From: Ancistrus triradiatus | Lineage: Eukaryota > Chordata > Actinopteri > Siluriformes > Loricariidae | Direction: 5' to 3' | DNA: 64,000 nt | Assembly: GCA_025084515.1 (NCBI GenBank) | Contig: JAJAGP010001484.1 | Coordinates: forward strand, 62,001 to 126,000 | Shown here: positions 46,654-58,401 of the stretch, one piece after another | Layout: every line of letters begins with the position of its first letter | Position numbering within the stretch: the first letter of the stretch is position 1 | Program-made: the position numbers and the translations under genes | The notes under the pieces: generated by a model | Seen by the model: only the letters and a program-made list of their open reading frames with translations | What the model was told of the DNA's origin: nothing | Databases searched by the model: none

Positions 46654-48140
46654 GAGTGGGGCAAAAAGTATTTTGTCAGCCACTGATTGTGCAAGTTCTC
46701 CTACTTAAAAAGATGAGAGAGGTCTGTAATTTTTATCATAGGTACACTTCAACAATGAGACAAAATGAGAAAAAAATCCAGGAAATCACATTGTAGGATT
46801 TTTAAAGAATTTAATTGTAAAATCATAGTGGAAAATAAGTATTTGGTCACCCACAAACAAGCAAGATTTCTATCTCTCACAGACCTGTAACTGTAACCTG
46901 TAAGAAGCTCTTCTGTCCTCCACTCGTTACCTGTATTAATGGCTCCTGTTTGACCTCGTTATCTGTATAACAGACACCTGTCCACAGCCTCAAACAGTCA
47001 GACTCCAAACTCAACCATGGCCAAGACCAAAGAGCTGTCGAAGGACACCAGGAAGAAAATTGTAGACCTGACCAGGCTGGGAGAGTGAATCTACAATAGG
47101 CAAGAAGGTTGGTTGAATCAATTCAAATGGGGAGCAATGTAAGAAAAATGGAAGGAAGACAATACAAGGACCATTGATTTAATTCTCCCTCGATCTGGGG
47201 CTCAATGCAGATCTTTCCCATGGGGTTCAAAGCTGATATGAGAACGGTGAGCAAAAACTCCCAGAATACCAGGAGGGACCTGATGAATGACTGCAGAGAG
47301 CTGCGGACAAATATCAAAGGTTACCATTCAGTAACACACGACGCTGAGAGCGACTCAGGATCCGTCAGTGCCAGGTGGCCCCCCAGCTCTTAAGCCAGTA
47401 CTGTCAGGCCGTCTGAGTTGACCGACAGCATATGGATGATCGAAGAGGATTGGAGAGAAATATGTGGTAAGATGAAACCAAAATAGAACTGCTTGGTAAA
47501 AACCCAACTTGTCATTTTTGGAGGAGAAGAATACTGAGTGCATCCCAAGAACACCATACCTATGTGAACATGGGGGGTGGAACCATCATGCTTTGGGGAG
47601 TTTCTGTTTTATGCAAGGGACAGGAGGACGATCTGTGTTTAAGGGAAGAATGAACGGGGCCATGTATCGTGAGATTTTAAGCCAAAACCTCCTTCCATCA
47701 GTGTGAGCATTGAAGATGGAACGTGGCTGGGTCTTCCAGCATGACAATGATCCCAAACACAGTGCTCAGGCAACGAAGGAGTGGCTCCATAAAAAGCATT
47801 TCAAGGTCCTGGAGTGGCCTAGCCAGTCGCCAGACCTCAACCCCACAGAAAATTTGTGGAGGGAGTTGAAAGTCCATGTTGCCCCAAAACATCACTGCTC
47901 TAGAGGAGATCTGTATGGAGGAATGGGCCAAAATACCAGCTACAGTGTGTGCCAACCTGGTTAAGACTTACAGGAAACGTTTGACCTCTGTCATTGCCAA
48001 CAAAGGTTATGTTACAACGTATTGAGTTGAACTTTTGATATTGACCAAATACTTATTTTCTACCATGATTTGCAATTAAATTCTTTAAAAATCCTACAAT
48101 GTGATTTCCTGCATTGTTTTTCCTCATTTCATGTCATCTG
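46654..48140 (+). mobile_element. Tc1-like transposon, family B, 3'-truncated (~1.5 kb)
   Basis: The left terminal repeat 'AGTGGGGCAAAAAGTATTTT' follows TA. The right side reaches the sub-terminal 'AAATCCTACAATGTGATTTC' but lacks the final inverted repeat. The longest member of family B here. Confidence 0.9.
47017..48025 (+). pseudogene. Tc1 transposase, family B, broken
   Basis: Starts MAKTKELSKDTRKKIVDLTR and ends YRKRLTSVIANKGYVTTY-stop, with frameshifts and stops in between. DETKIE, HDNDPKHSAQATKEWL and SPDLNPTENLWRELK are all still visible, so the three acidic catalytic positions survive in separate frames. About 335 codons would be expected. Confidence 0.92.
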
Positions 48141-49060
48141 ACAACAAATTACTCTTATTTAGGTGAACTATATAAAAAGTGTGGGCAGGGCATTTGTTAT
48201 GATGCAGCGACAAGACCAACATCCTACAAATGTTGTATATCTGAGTCATTGTCAAGTTGGTTCTGTTAGCTGTCATGTGATGTGACCGTAGAAAAACTGT
48301 CATATGTAATGTAGACTCGAGAAAGTGGAGCTACATAACTTTATATCGCAGAATCTCACTATGTTCTCACTGTGTCCTGGTGTCCTTGTGGGTTTGCTAA
48401 ATGCTGCCATTTAGAGCACTTATGTCTACATAAGCCATGGCAAGTCCAGGTGCATATCCTATTGGTGACTAATGTTTTTAGAATGGATGTTGGATATACC
48501 GTGACCCTCATCAGGGCAAAGCAGGTACTAAGCCTGTATCTGTTGTTTTTGCATGAATATGTGATTGTGCCATCTGTGATTGTCGGGGTGGTAACATTAA
48601 TGTCCCTGGTTAGAATTAATGTGATAATAAGGAGTCAGGGAGTATGGTATATTTTTATATGGTATATACAATTGAAATGGTAATTAAGAGAGTTCATTTC
48701 CAAATTAAGCGAATTCATTCATATTAATGGACTTTCATAAATTCAAAGGTACATAATGATGGATTAAAGTGTATTTTAATGACTTTATATGTAAGTTCTG
48801 CATGTATTATGTGTAAATTCAAAATCCCTGTCGTAAATACATTTTAATTAAATACTTTTATACCATTTTCAAATATCTATTGGTCAGTGTAAATAAAACT
48901 GACAGATAAGACAGTAATCTGGTCTGATCTTATATGATGTGTTTATTATCAGAATCTGGTCTAAAAAAACATTTTAACAAAAGTTTTAACACAAAAGTGT
49001 ACGTCAGCGTATGTTCAGTCCTGGGTGAGCATACTATTTAGTATGGAAGTGTGCGATTTC
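48141..49060. other. Intergenic, nothing recognised
   Basis: AT-rich DNA between the Tc1 relic and the RhoGEF promoter candidate. Confidence 0.5.
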
Positions 49061-49329
49061 CATAGCTCCGCCCCTTTGTAGTTTCCTAGAGAAAGTGGGT
49101 TGATAAAGCCTATTGTGCGTTAACGGCCGGTTATTGTGTGCTGCGCGCTTTCTCTTCGACTTTTGGTAACGTATGCAGGAAAAAAGATCAGTTTTAAACG
49201 CTTTAAACACTTCTTTAGGCGCCGCGGTTTACATGTTTTGAACGGAATGAAAAACTATTTATGTGTTTGAGAGGGAAAAGAGCAGCACAGCGCACTGGAG
49301 CCTTATAGGACTTATACATTTAATAAACG
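49060..49329 (+). promoter_or_regulatory. Candidate RhoGEF promoter and non-coding exon 1
   Basis: CTCCGCCCC, a GC box, lies at 49067-49075 and is followed by a locally CpG-rich stretch (49120-49230). A strong donor ACG|GTAAGT sits at 49329/49330. There is no long open frame, so this would be a 5' UTR exon spliced to 53094. Inferred from composition, the donor and position upstream of the coding exon. Confidence 0.5.
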
Positions 49330-49901
49330 GTAAGTTCGTTCAGTACGAATTTTCTAGATGTTACAGGTCTGACTTTGTGTCTGTTTGATGTGTTTTGGTA
49401 GTTTGTACGCATACAGTTAAGAATTCATGTATACATTTGGTATACAATTAGTTTTGGACAGCTACCTAAGCTGTTGTAAGACCTAGTCGACTGTTTTTGT
49501 TGTTATGAGTGTTTACTTCTCGCCCATGTGGCTGTCTAATACTGCATAATACTGTATAATGGGAGCCTAGCAGGCAGTGTTGGGATCAGGTGCACAGGTT
49601 CAAGCCGGTTCCCAAACTCGCCTTGTTCTCCCACGCTCTTTTCCCTCAGTGTGCCATTTAACTAACGTTTATCAAACCCGGAGCCAAGAGGTAGACGATA
49701 TGTCAGGAAGATATAACAATAATAGAAGAAGTTGAAGGAGTATCAGTTTAGCCAAATATGACTGTCACGATACGATAAATATGTTTTACTTAGAGGAACA
49801 ATAAAAGACAAGAGAGAAACAGTTTTGTACATCTGGCAGTTCAATGCAAAATCAGTCAGTAATGTCCAGTAAGATATATCAGACATACAACACTGGAAAA
49901 C

Positions 49902-50070
49902 ACTATGGACTATGGACCACAACGTCCAGGGTTCAAATCCCACCTCTGCCAAGCTGCCACTGTTGGGTCCTTGAGCAAGACCCTTAACCCACAATTGCTT
50001 TGGTTGTAAGACTGTACCAGTTGTAAGTCGCTCTGGATAAGGGCGTCTGCTAAATGCTGTAAATGTAAAT
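49902..50070 (+). repeat. tRNA-derived SINE, 5'-truncated
   Basis: Begins at CTATGGACCACAACG, so the A box is lost; B box and tail are good. Confidence 0.9.
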
Positions 50071-50511
50071 CTGAAAAAAATGTGAGATCCTGTTAGACAA
50101 TGTCTGTCACAAAAAGAACTTTTCTTGGCTCATCACTTAAGAATTGGAGAAACATTCTAAATGTACTGAAGTATTCACACAAATCAATCTCGGACCACCA
50201 AGTAATTCTCCTTTAGATTTTGACAAATCTAGTCCCTGACCAAGTTAAGCATTCTGGCTGTGTTATCAGATGAGGACACCAAGCATAAAGGGTTCAACAT
50301 GTGGATCAGTGTCGTTTCCCACATCTGGTTCACACGTGGTGGCATCTTCACCTCCCTCATCTAGGTGTCTCTGCCAAACTCTGTCATCGTGTGGCACTGG
50401 TCTCATGGCTGAATTCATATGGGATATTCAATAGAAAAGAGTAACAGTCCATTGTGAGCCCACTGTGCAGTCATGGTGCGTCTTTACTGTGACGTAATAT
50501 GAATATGGCCA

Positions 50512-50933
50512 AAAGTATGTAGACACCCCAGCTAATGACTAATCTCTATTAGTTCACACACTCACTCCTAACTGGCTTATGAGGTGATGCATACAGGAAT
50601 GGAATCTCCAGAGAAGAGCAGTGCCACACCTCAGTGACTTTCAATATGACGTGTTCATAGGTTTCCAAGTCAGTTTGTCAAATTTCTGCCCTGCCGTCCA
50701 TAAAGAAACGGTTCACAGACTGGGCTGGCTTGCACAGAGCCCTGACCATAACTCCATCAGGTACCTTTGAGATGAACTGGAATGCCAATTGTGGGTCAGG
50801 ACCCGTCGTCTAATGTTCTAAGGTCTAGTGGGAAGCCTTTTCACTGTTGTAGCTGCAAATGAGGGACAACATGATAATAAACTTGAGTTTGATGTAATGT
50901 TTGGGTGTTTCCAAACTTTTGACGATAAAGGGT
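50512..50933 (+). mobile_element. Tc1/mariner remnant, family C
   Basis: Left end 'AATATGGCCAAAAGTATGTA' with GACACC; right end 'GGGTGTTTCCAAACTTTTGA'. Inside, RLGWLAQSPDHN and a following DELECQLW echo the SPDLNPIE.LWDELE.RL region of the transposase. Heavily mutated. Confidence 0.75.
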
Positions 50934-51184
50934 ATTTCCTTCTGCTGACTGATGTGACACACGTCCATGTGAAGTACCAACTGTTCAGACAAGGAAGCCA
51001 TGTGTTAGTTGTGCTAAGCCATAAAAATCATTGCTTCTGCTGATAGGTTTTTGAGAAATGTAACTTTACAATTGCAGACCTATGATTACAATTCAAGGCA
51101 CTCAACTGGATGTGCAATCGTCCCCCAGCCAGTATAGTTCAAACATTCCAGATTATTATTATTTTTATTCACATTTTAACATTC

Positions 51185-51322
51185 ATAATTGACTTGGTTA
51201 GGGTTGCCTGGAGAATATGGGGTGCAGGGGTAGACATGTCCTGGATGGGACACCAGTTTATCACAGGGCCTCACCTCCCTCAGATACTGCCAATAATGTT
51301 TGACACTGAGCTACTCACTGAG
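51185..51322. repeat. L2-type repeat fragment, interrupted by SINE
   Basis: 'GGGGTAGACATGTCCTGGAT' and GGGACACCAGTTTATCACAG resemble the common 3' LINE/SINE tail sequence of fish. The SINE at 51323-51510 begins directly after it. Confidence 0.5.
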
Positions 51323-51510
51323 GGACTGTGGTAGCCTAGTGGTTAAAGTACTGGACTCTGGACCAGAAGGTCCAGGGTTCAAATCCCACCTCTGCCAAGC
51401 TGCCACTGTTGGGTCCTTGAGCAAGACCCTTAACCCACAACTGCTTGGATTGTAAGACTGTACCAATTGTAAGTCGCTCTGAATAAGGGCATCTGCTAAA
51501 TGTAAATGTA
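51323..51510 (+). repeat. tRNA-derived SINE, near-complete copy
   Basis: A box TAGCCTAGTGG and B box GGTTCAAATCC are intact; the tail is slightly shortened. One of the best copies. Confidence 0.95.
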
Positions 51511-51593
51511 CTCGAGTGCCCTATACCAGATTTTGTTGGCATGACGTTGACGAGTTTACAAATATTGCATAACTTGAGAAACTTGAGCACCAA

Positions 51594-51872
51594 CAGTGGT
51601 TAGCACTGTAGCCTCGCACCTTCAGAGACCCCAGTTCAAGTCCCATTAGGGCATTTGCATGTTCTTCCTTTGTGAACGTGGGTTTCCTCTGGGTACTTTC
51701 CAAAGACATGCCTCGGATCACTTGGTATCTCTGAAGTCTCCCAAAGTGAGTGAGTGGGTTAGTGTCCAGCGTCGGTTCCCGCCTTGTGCCCTGTGCTGCC
51801 GGCTAGTCTCAGAACTCCTCAACCCTGAATTGGGATTAAGTGGGAAGAGAAAATGAATGAATGAATGAATGA
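51594..51872 (+). repeat. Second tRNA-like SINE type with (GAAT)n tail
   Basis: Head TGGTTAGCACTGTAGCCTC with A-box character and GTTCAAGTCCC as B box, then 'GTGGGTTTCCTCTGGGTACT' and 'CAAAGACATGCC', ending in AATGAATGAATGAATG. A different family from the 15-copy SINE. Confidence 0.75.
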
Positions 51873-51902
51873 TCATATACATACAAACCAGATATCATAC
51901 GT

Positions 51903-51993
51903 GGACTGTGGTAGCCTAGCGGGTAAGGTACTGGACTATGGACCAAAAGGTCCAGGGTTCAAATCCCACCAAGCTGCCACTGTTGGGTCCTTG
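51903..51993 (+). repeat. tRNA-derived SINE, 3'-truncated
   Basis: The head is intact through the B box; it stops after 'CCACTGTTGGGTCCTTG'. Confidence 0.9.
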
Positions 51994-52169
51994 TCGAGTC
52001 CGAGGTTGGGAGCAAACTGACGACTGCGCTGTGGAACAGCTGTGCCAACGTGCCACCCACTCCTCATGTTGGTACAAGTAGCCTTTAGCCCAAGAACACA
52101 ATCTAACTACAACCTTGATAGCAGGTGGTGTATATAAGAAACAGCATGCATGTAGCTACCCTATCATTG

Positions 52170-52203
52170 CTAGTATTATTATTATTATTATTATTATTAT
52201 TTT
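52170..52203. repeat. (TTA)n microsatellite
   Basis: About ten TAT/TTA units. Confidence 0.95.
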
Positions 52204-52297
52204 GTTATTTCTCATTTGAGTGCTGAATGAAGAGATCTTCAGTGTGGATTTACTGCCTTCAGGCTGGTCCATCTTTAGCCTTGCATGCACAAATGAT

Positions 52298-52472
52298 ATT
52301 TATATTTAGTAGACACTCTTATCCAGAGCCTTATACACTATGACTTATACGATCTCACAACAAACAATCCAGGCAATTGTGGGTGTTGTTTAATGGCCCA
52401 ACAGTGGCAGGGTGGCGATGCCAAGACTTGAGTTCTGATCTCTAGTCCTGTCCCTTAGCTACTGCGCCGTAC
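52298..52472 (-). repeat. tRNA-derived SINE, old diverged copy
   Basis: The inverted tail 'TAGTAGACACTCTTATCCAG', then 'CCAACAGTGGCAG'. The head is barely recognisable. Confidence 0.65.
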
Positions 52473-52653
52473 TACTGATACCCATGATACTGTAGGGCAA
52501 GTACATAATTTACTCCTGTAACTAACTGGTCAGTAGTATTTCTCTAAACAAGGTGGTGTAGATAGCTACTACATTTGATGTTGTTAGCACTTCCTCTAGC
52601 CTGGGAATGTTCACCCTTGTGTCGAGAGCATTGTAAAACTGTCATATGGCTAC

Positions 52654-52966
52654 TAGAGATGCACCGATTTAGCTTTAGCTTTAAGCTCTTTGCTTTCGTT
52701 AGCTTTGTTTAGCTTCAGCGAGGTGATGCTGTTTTAAATGTCTCATTAAATTCATTGTTCCGAAGGTTTTCGGAGTCGTTGCTATGCATGTCTAGTCTTG
52801 TAATCAGCACTCTGTAAAGAGCATACAGGCTGAAGGCATGGCTGTGTCCGACATGGATCCCTACTCCCTCATAGGGCGCTGCAGAAGTTAAATGTGACCA
52901 GTACAGAATCGATTATATGAGACTGATCGGCCGATTCCGGTCATCGGATAGATTGGTGCATCTCTA
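52654..52966. mobile_element. hAT-like MITE (313 bp)
   Basis: Starts TAGAGATGCACCGAT and ends ATTGGTGCATCTCTA. Flanks ATGGCTAC and ATATCTAC agree at 5-6 of 8 positions, as an aged 8-base duplication would. Shorter sister of 16984-17589. Lies 130 bases before the RhoGEF coding exon. Confidence 0.82.
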
Positions 52967-53125
52967 ATATCTACACATTAGCCAGAAAAATCCTAACTAT
53001 ATTCTTTCCTTGTTTCTAATCCATGCTAGAAATTCCCTCTCAGCTGATTTAGCACAGACATGGCTCCAACCTGACCTGGCTCTTTACCTTCAGCACTTCA
53101 TCAATACCATGCAGCTTTGCCCAAG

Positions 53126-53746
53126 ATGACTGAACTAAATCATACACACATGAATGGAGAGGTTGTGGGCAAAACACTGGACTGGACCTACATTGAATGG
53201 CACGATGAGGACGCCGCCCAGAGGATGGATGCTCAGACCCAAACCGATCGTGAGACAGCTGTGGACAAAGGGACCCAAACATCTAATCCGTTCCTGTTCC
53301 GGCTCGAGCTGTCCCGGACTTCATCCAGATTGAGATATGGATCCCTGGGGGAGATGGACAGTACCCGTGTGCCGCCCTTTCAGTTCGACAGGCAGGCGCC
53401 GGCTCGCATTTCTACGTCTCCCACCCTGAGGAGGATGCGAAGCACCAGACGTCCTTCCCGGGATCCAGGCAGGGCGGACAACCCTCAGGAGGACTCGGCT
53501 ACAAATGAGGCGCCCTCGCCCAAGAGCCCATTGTCTCCATACCGAAAGAAATCTCCCCTCGCCATCTTGCCGGACCAATCCAATGGTGACAGTCATTGGG
53601 ACGCTGTCCCTGATGCTTCACTGCTTTCTGAGAATGTGAGGGACACCTCAAAGACGCCTAACGGCAGTGGATTTTCTCCGGGACAGAAATGTCCGAGCGT
53701 GAGTGAGAACGTGGACTCTGATGGAGCAACCGATGACTCTGATGAG
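53126..53746 (+). CDS. RhoGEF (PLEKHG5/6-type) first coding exon
   Basis: 207 codons from ATG at 53126 to a GATGAG|GTAAAG donor, phase 0. The exon probably begins at 53094 after TTACCTTCAG; an ATG at 53108 is out of frame and stops after six codons. The product starts MTELNHTHMNGEVVGKTLDW and is hydrophilic, Ser/Pro/Arg-rich and without a fold I recognise (a disordered N-terminal tail). Two TQT motifs lie at residues 38-40 and 50-52 (AQTQTDRE and DKGTQTSN), like dynein light chain LC8 sites. An acidic Ser/Asp end (SVSENVDSDGATDDSDE) closes the exon. The identity rests on linkage to the downstream exons. Codon use is GC-richer than the surroundings, as expected for real coding sequence. Confidence 0.85.
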
Positions 53747-54432
53747 GTAAAGCTACAATTGATTCAATTGATGCACTGGGAATTCTGCAGCAGTCGTGCT
53801 GCACTTCGGCCGTAACAGTGGCAGTCAGTTTAATAGATGGTACTGACCGAACCCAATTTAGAGGTCATAAGTGTTTGATTTCTTTGTATTTATGGGCGAT
53901 ACATCACGCAGCAAGCTTCTGCATTCCATACAAATGAAGCCTCTATGCCCATTCGCCTGAGCCTCCTGCGGTGGCGCTTCACAATGAGAGCTTTTGACAG
54001 CAAATGAATCAGCAGTTACATGTGCTGACAGCTTCAAGTGAGACCACATCCCCGAAACTCCTCGATGAGCCTCCTCCAGTGGGCCCCCGTTCCCCACTGT
54101 CAGTGGGCATCAAATAATAGAGGGGTCGCCGAGCATTTAGAAGGATGAAAGGAAGACCCCGTTGCTCCAGCCTACGTATTCAGTCAGGCACATCCTAAAT
54201 AGAGTCAGGACGTCTCGGTAGACCTGACGGAATTGAAACCCATACAGTTACTTTAAAATGACTCTCTATAGCCAGGCACCCATGAAACTGATATGAGGCT
54301 GATAACGAGTGAGGTTGTATCGAAGCAGGCGCCATGTTTCGCTAGGGTCGAGTCAACAACCCTGGATGCTCTGAGTGGTTGATCTCCATTTATGACTGTT
54401 TGTGCTTACATCATATCTGTTTTTCATTGCAG
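53747..54432. other. RhoGEF intron, repeat-free
   Basis: No repeat recognised; composition is less AT-rich than the itpr3 introns. Possible conserved non-coding DNA. Confidence 0.4.
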
Positions 54433-54455
54433 GTAATGGAGCCAAGTCATAAAAG
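54433..54455 (+). CDS. RhoGEF micro-exon (23 bases)
   Basis: TTGCAG acceptor, 23 bases coding VMEPSHK plus AG, then GTAGGTG donor. The AG joins the first G of the next exon to give Arg, producing SHKRLEERRRSSVVV. Phase agreement on both sides supports it despite its size. Confidence 0.72.
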
Positions 54456-55700
54456 GTAGGTGAGCAACACCAGTATCTTTACTGCTTTGCATGAACCCTG
54501 CCCTTTGTTGTTGGATTTGCATGCGAGCTATGCAGCTATTTTTATTCGCATCACTCTCACGGTGCTAGCGCATGCAAAGCGCCACTGAGTTTCTCGTGTC
54601 ATGCGAGTGGAACATCTCGCTGGGTCAAACCGTCGCATCCTTGCCCTCGAAACCATTGTTTTTTCACTTGACGCACAACATCGCCAACTTTGAATAGCTG
54701 TTTCATTAGAGCGGGAATTTGCCTGTATGGAAACACGGCGTGCTAAAGGATGGCGCAAATGGCACATTTCACAGCAGAGAGCAGACCAGGCGGAGCAGCA
54801 CTGATGAAGCCGGCTTGTAGGAGCCCATTGTTCATGGTGTTGCCACTCTGTTAGGGGTTACATGAACTCAGAATTCAGGAGGTATGAGGTATGCCGTGTC
54901 TCGCTGTTCTGTGTGGACTGCCCAACACTCATTAGCGAGTCCAATCGCCTTGCCTGCTGGGAAAAGGTCTTCTTTTTTAGTGGCGGATAATTGGATCGCG
55001 ATTGCGGCCCTAATTACAGTGGAGCGCTGGCCGATACTAGGGCTCATCATGCGAGAGGGTCTTGGGATAGTTCCACTCTAGGGCCATAATTATTTCCCAG
55101 AGGTGCCAATACAAAGCTCTCTTCTTTGTGGAACTGCAGTGACATGGGGCTTTGAGGGAGAGTTCTGGCTGGCCTCAATGAGATGGAATTGCTTTATGGA
55201 TGTTCTTTGTGGTAGACCTCAATTGTTAGTGACCTGATTTCTTTGAGCTTGTTTGTGTCAGTAGATTTGTGACCAACAGTACGGACACATGGACGCGAGT
55301 GTTTTCCTCGGGGCAGTTGCATCTTTGATCTTTGTGTGTGGTAGAGAGAAACAGGGACCGGCTGATCAGCGCTTTCATGTGAAACCATCAAACACATGGT
55401 TTAGTTTAGAAGAAGAAGACAAATATAGTTTGAATGATGCACCACAAAGCATATTGAGTTTAAAGATGGTGGGAGCCTTCAGACGTGACCTGACCCAGCT
55501 CCCATGACTTGAGGAAGCCCTGAACCTTGAAAAGAAGGGGGGATCTCCTGGCGATTTAAACCTAGGCTGTCAGACATTGAAGACCAAGGACTGGACCCAG
55601 GGTCTGGGGTGCAACTTGAAATCAGTGAAGGCCAGGACAAAATCCAGGTTCAAAGAACACTAGTACAAAACTCCAAAGCCTCATCCCTCAACAAGGGTCC
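54456..55700. other. RhoGEF intron, repeat-free tract
   Basis: No transposon or SINE seen over 1.2 kb, unusual for this window. Several CpG-containing patches (54540-54760, 54940-55040). Confidence 0.45.
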
Positions 55701-57029
55701 CTTACATATATACATACGCACTCAGATCAGGCCAATTTAGAGTAATCAATTAACCTAATGCATGTCTTTGGACTGTGGGAGACTGGCTCAGTTCCCACTG
55801 CTGAGCCACCCTGGTTCGTATGAACCTGGTGAGGTGAGGTTTGTCTGTGTGTTTGTTTCACCAGAGGACTCCCCCCTTGCTTTATTCCTGGGTCAGAAGC
55901 ACGGGCTGACTTGGGGTTCCCCCATGTTCTAGAGGGTTGAATTTCAATTTGGAAAAAAATTTGACTATCAAGTAAAGTTCTCCTCACCTTCCAGGAGCTC
56001 AAACCTTTAGTCAAAAGGAATTGTGCAAACACTTTATGATAATGACTAATACTGTACAGGACAAAAATGGTTATCTGCACTGGTTATCAGTGGCTTATCA
56101 GTGTTTTGTGATTCCTCCTCCGGCCTTGATTAGCCTCACACCGTCTTGACTTATGCCTCTCTTTTGTAGTTCTTTCTCACAGAACAATTACTGATGGACA
56201 AAGAGTCAAACCAGTATATAACCTGTCTGCATTATGGTGTTTTTCTCCTTTAGGTAGTGTTAGATACCTTCACACCGTTGTTAAATGTGCATCTGAGCAA
56301 TTATTTTTGACTGCCAGTGATTGTTCACCAAAAATCAGTTGCTCTTCCAACATGTGAAATAATTAAGGGGAAAGTGCAAAGCCAAACAATCAACATGTCA
56401 GTCAAAATCCAAAGGCTTTACACACACCCATGAGTCATGGTTGAATGGATAAAAACAAGTAAGTCTAACACAAAGCAAGGCTTTAGAGAAAACACTGGCT
56501 ACATTTATTAGGTTTTAGAGAGGTGTCAGTTACAGCTAAAAACATTAGGATTCCTCAGCGTCGCTTGTGGGTGGGATTTTGTGTTTCATGGCAACGCCAT
56601 CTATGACACTAATGTTTATCAGTACATTGTCTCGTGGACAGGGTGCTCACGGACACAGAACGCTCAGTACAGTGCTGGCCTCGCTCGGAGTAATCAGTTT
56701 GTTTGTATACAGCAATATATATGGTGTAATGTGCTAAAACGTGAAATCTCATTCCAAAACCATGGTTGGTAATATAGAACTGGTCCACTTTTCTAATATA
56801 AAAGTCTCCACAGGACTATTGGATCCACTTCCATTCAGCAACAGGAGCTTGATTTCGAACACTGATTTGCTGTTGCCCACATTCTGGGTGACCCCCAGTC
56901 TTCTTCATTGGCCCATACTTCTAAAGACTGAAATTTGAGAGTCTGGCTCCCAAATTAGCCACTACTGGAAGTTAATTCATTTTGCAGGTGCCTCTTGGAA
57001 GAGCACCCATTCGGTGGAATGGTTTGCCA
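55701..57029. other. RhoGEF intron, mostly unassigned
   Basis: A short stretch near 55735-55780 ('CAATTAACCTAATGCATGTC' then TTTGGACTGTGGGA) belongs to a common fish repeat. Nothing else recognised. Confidence 0.45.
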
Positions 57030-57085
57030 CTTTTAGCAGCTTTAATGGGTGTCCGCATAGTTTTGGCTACGTGGTGTATTAAGTG
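57030..57085. mobile_element. Tc1/mariner family C terminal fragment
   Basis: 'GGGTGTCCGCATAGTTTTGG' followed by CTACGTGGTGTA resembles the terminal repeat of the element at 50512-50933. Confidence 0.5.
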
Positions 57086-58401
57086 TAGGACAGCGTTTTG
57101 ACTCTGCAGCTGATTTTCAGCCCCCATACACTGTTGATTATACGAGCAGTACACATGCCTCCCACCATTTAGCCTTCTTTTGTGGGAGGGCAGACCACAA
57201 CATTGAGGGTGGAACTTCAAAACCAGCCTTGTCCAAGTCACTGTTCAAAACATTTCTGCCTCCATGAACATGCCCAAGGGATTCTGCCCTCCTCTGGGTC
57301 AATGAGGAAGTATAAATCGGTATAGGATTACAGCCTATAATGCACCACATGTCCAGCTTAGTTAAATATACATTACTGTGCTGTTTCGGTGGGTCACAGG
57401 CAGCTTGTACACCATGCTGACGGTCTGTGATTGAATTTTCCTAGAGGGTATTTACAGCGTGAATGCACCTGCGTGTGATTACCCTTAAACACACAGCAGC
57501 TGAAAAACAAACCCTTTATTTGATGGACAGCAGTGCGTTGGGTTCCCACAGCCTCGGGTTGAACAACAGGGCGTTGATTTTCCTGTCCTGCCTCACCTTT
57601 TTGCTCTGCAACTGGTTATGCAAGACGAGCCGTTCCATAACGCATAGTGTTAAGCTGTCTGGTGATTTTATAAAGCATGTTAGTGGTTTGACACAAAGTC
57701 ACTGGAAACACTTTGAGTGGCAAAAGATTTTAGTGAAGCCTGAGAAGGCTGTTGTTCACGTGTGTTAGTTGTACTTGTGTGCTTTCGCAAGGACGTTTAT
57801 AGTAATAAATGTATTTGACATGAGAAATATGAGGTTTGTAAACAGATTTAGGTTTTGAATTAGGGAGGACAAGTCGTACAATAGCAGGCACTTTATCGCT
57901 TTATAACATTAGAAGCACTGATACAGATTGTCTGACTCATCCAGTCTTACCAGTGACTGGAATCCGTCCTCGGTCGAGGTCTGCACTGCTACAGGTAGCA
58001 TCGTTCAGAAGGACTTGCAAGCTACAGTACATGGTCGGGTTCGAGTCCTGGCAGTGCCGTCCTTGCAGGCCAGTCATCGTGCAGACACGAGTCTGAAAGA
58101 GGTGAGGTCGACAGGGAAGGGTTTTTTCCAGGTACTGCAACACACAATCCCTGCCGAGCCCTTAGTGATGGACTGATGCCCCATCCGGACAAACCATCCC
58201 TCCTCCATATTACCATCCACCTACAAGCGTAAGTAGTGTTAAGATGATAATACTTGAGTTGAGTTCTGTAAAGTTGGGTTGTTTTTTTCCATCTTCAAAA
58301 TGACCAAGCATGTCTTTTGACCAGGGCTTTCCATGACTTTGCATAAGACTATACAAAATTTTGGAAAGCCTTTGGAATTTGCTAGATTTCAGCTGATCTG
58401 T
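57086..58401. other. RhoGEF intron, nothing firmly recognised
   Basis: At 58033-58043 GGGTTCGAGTCC looks like a polymerase III B box, but no A box or SINE body was matched. Confidence 0.4.

Noticed and set aside
54884..55081. 65-codon frame in the RhoGEF intron
   Set aside because: No phase-compatible splice sites and no similarity I recognise; the region is better viewed as non-coding.
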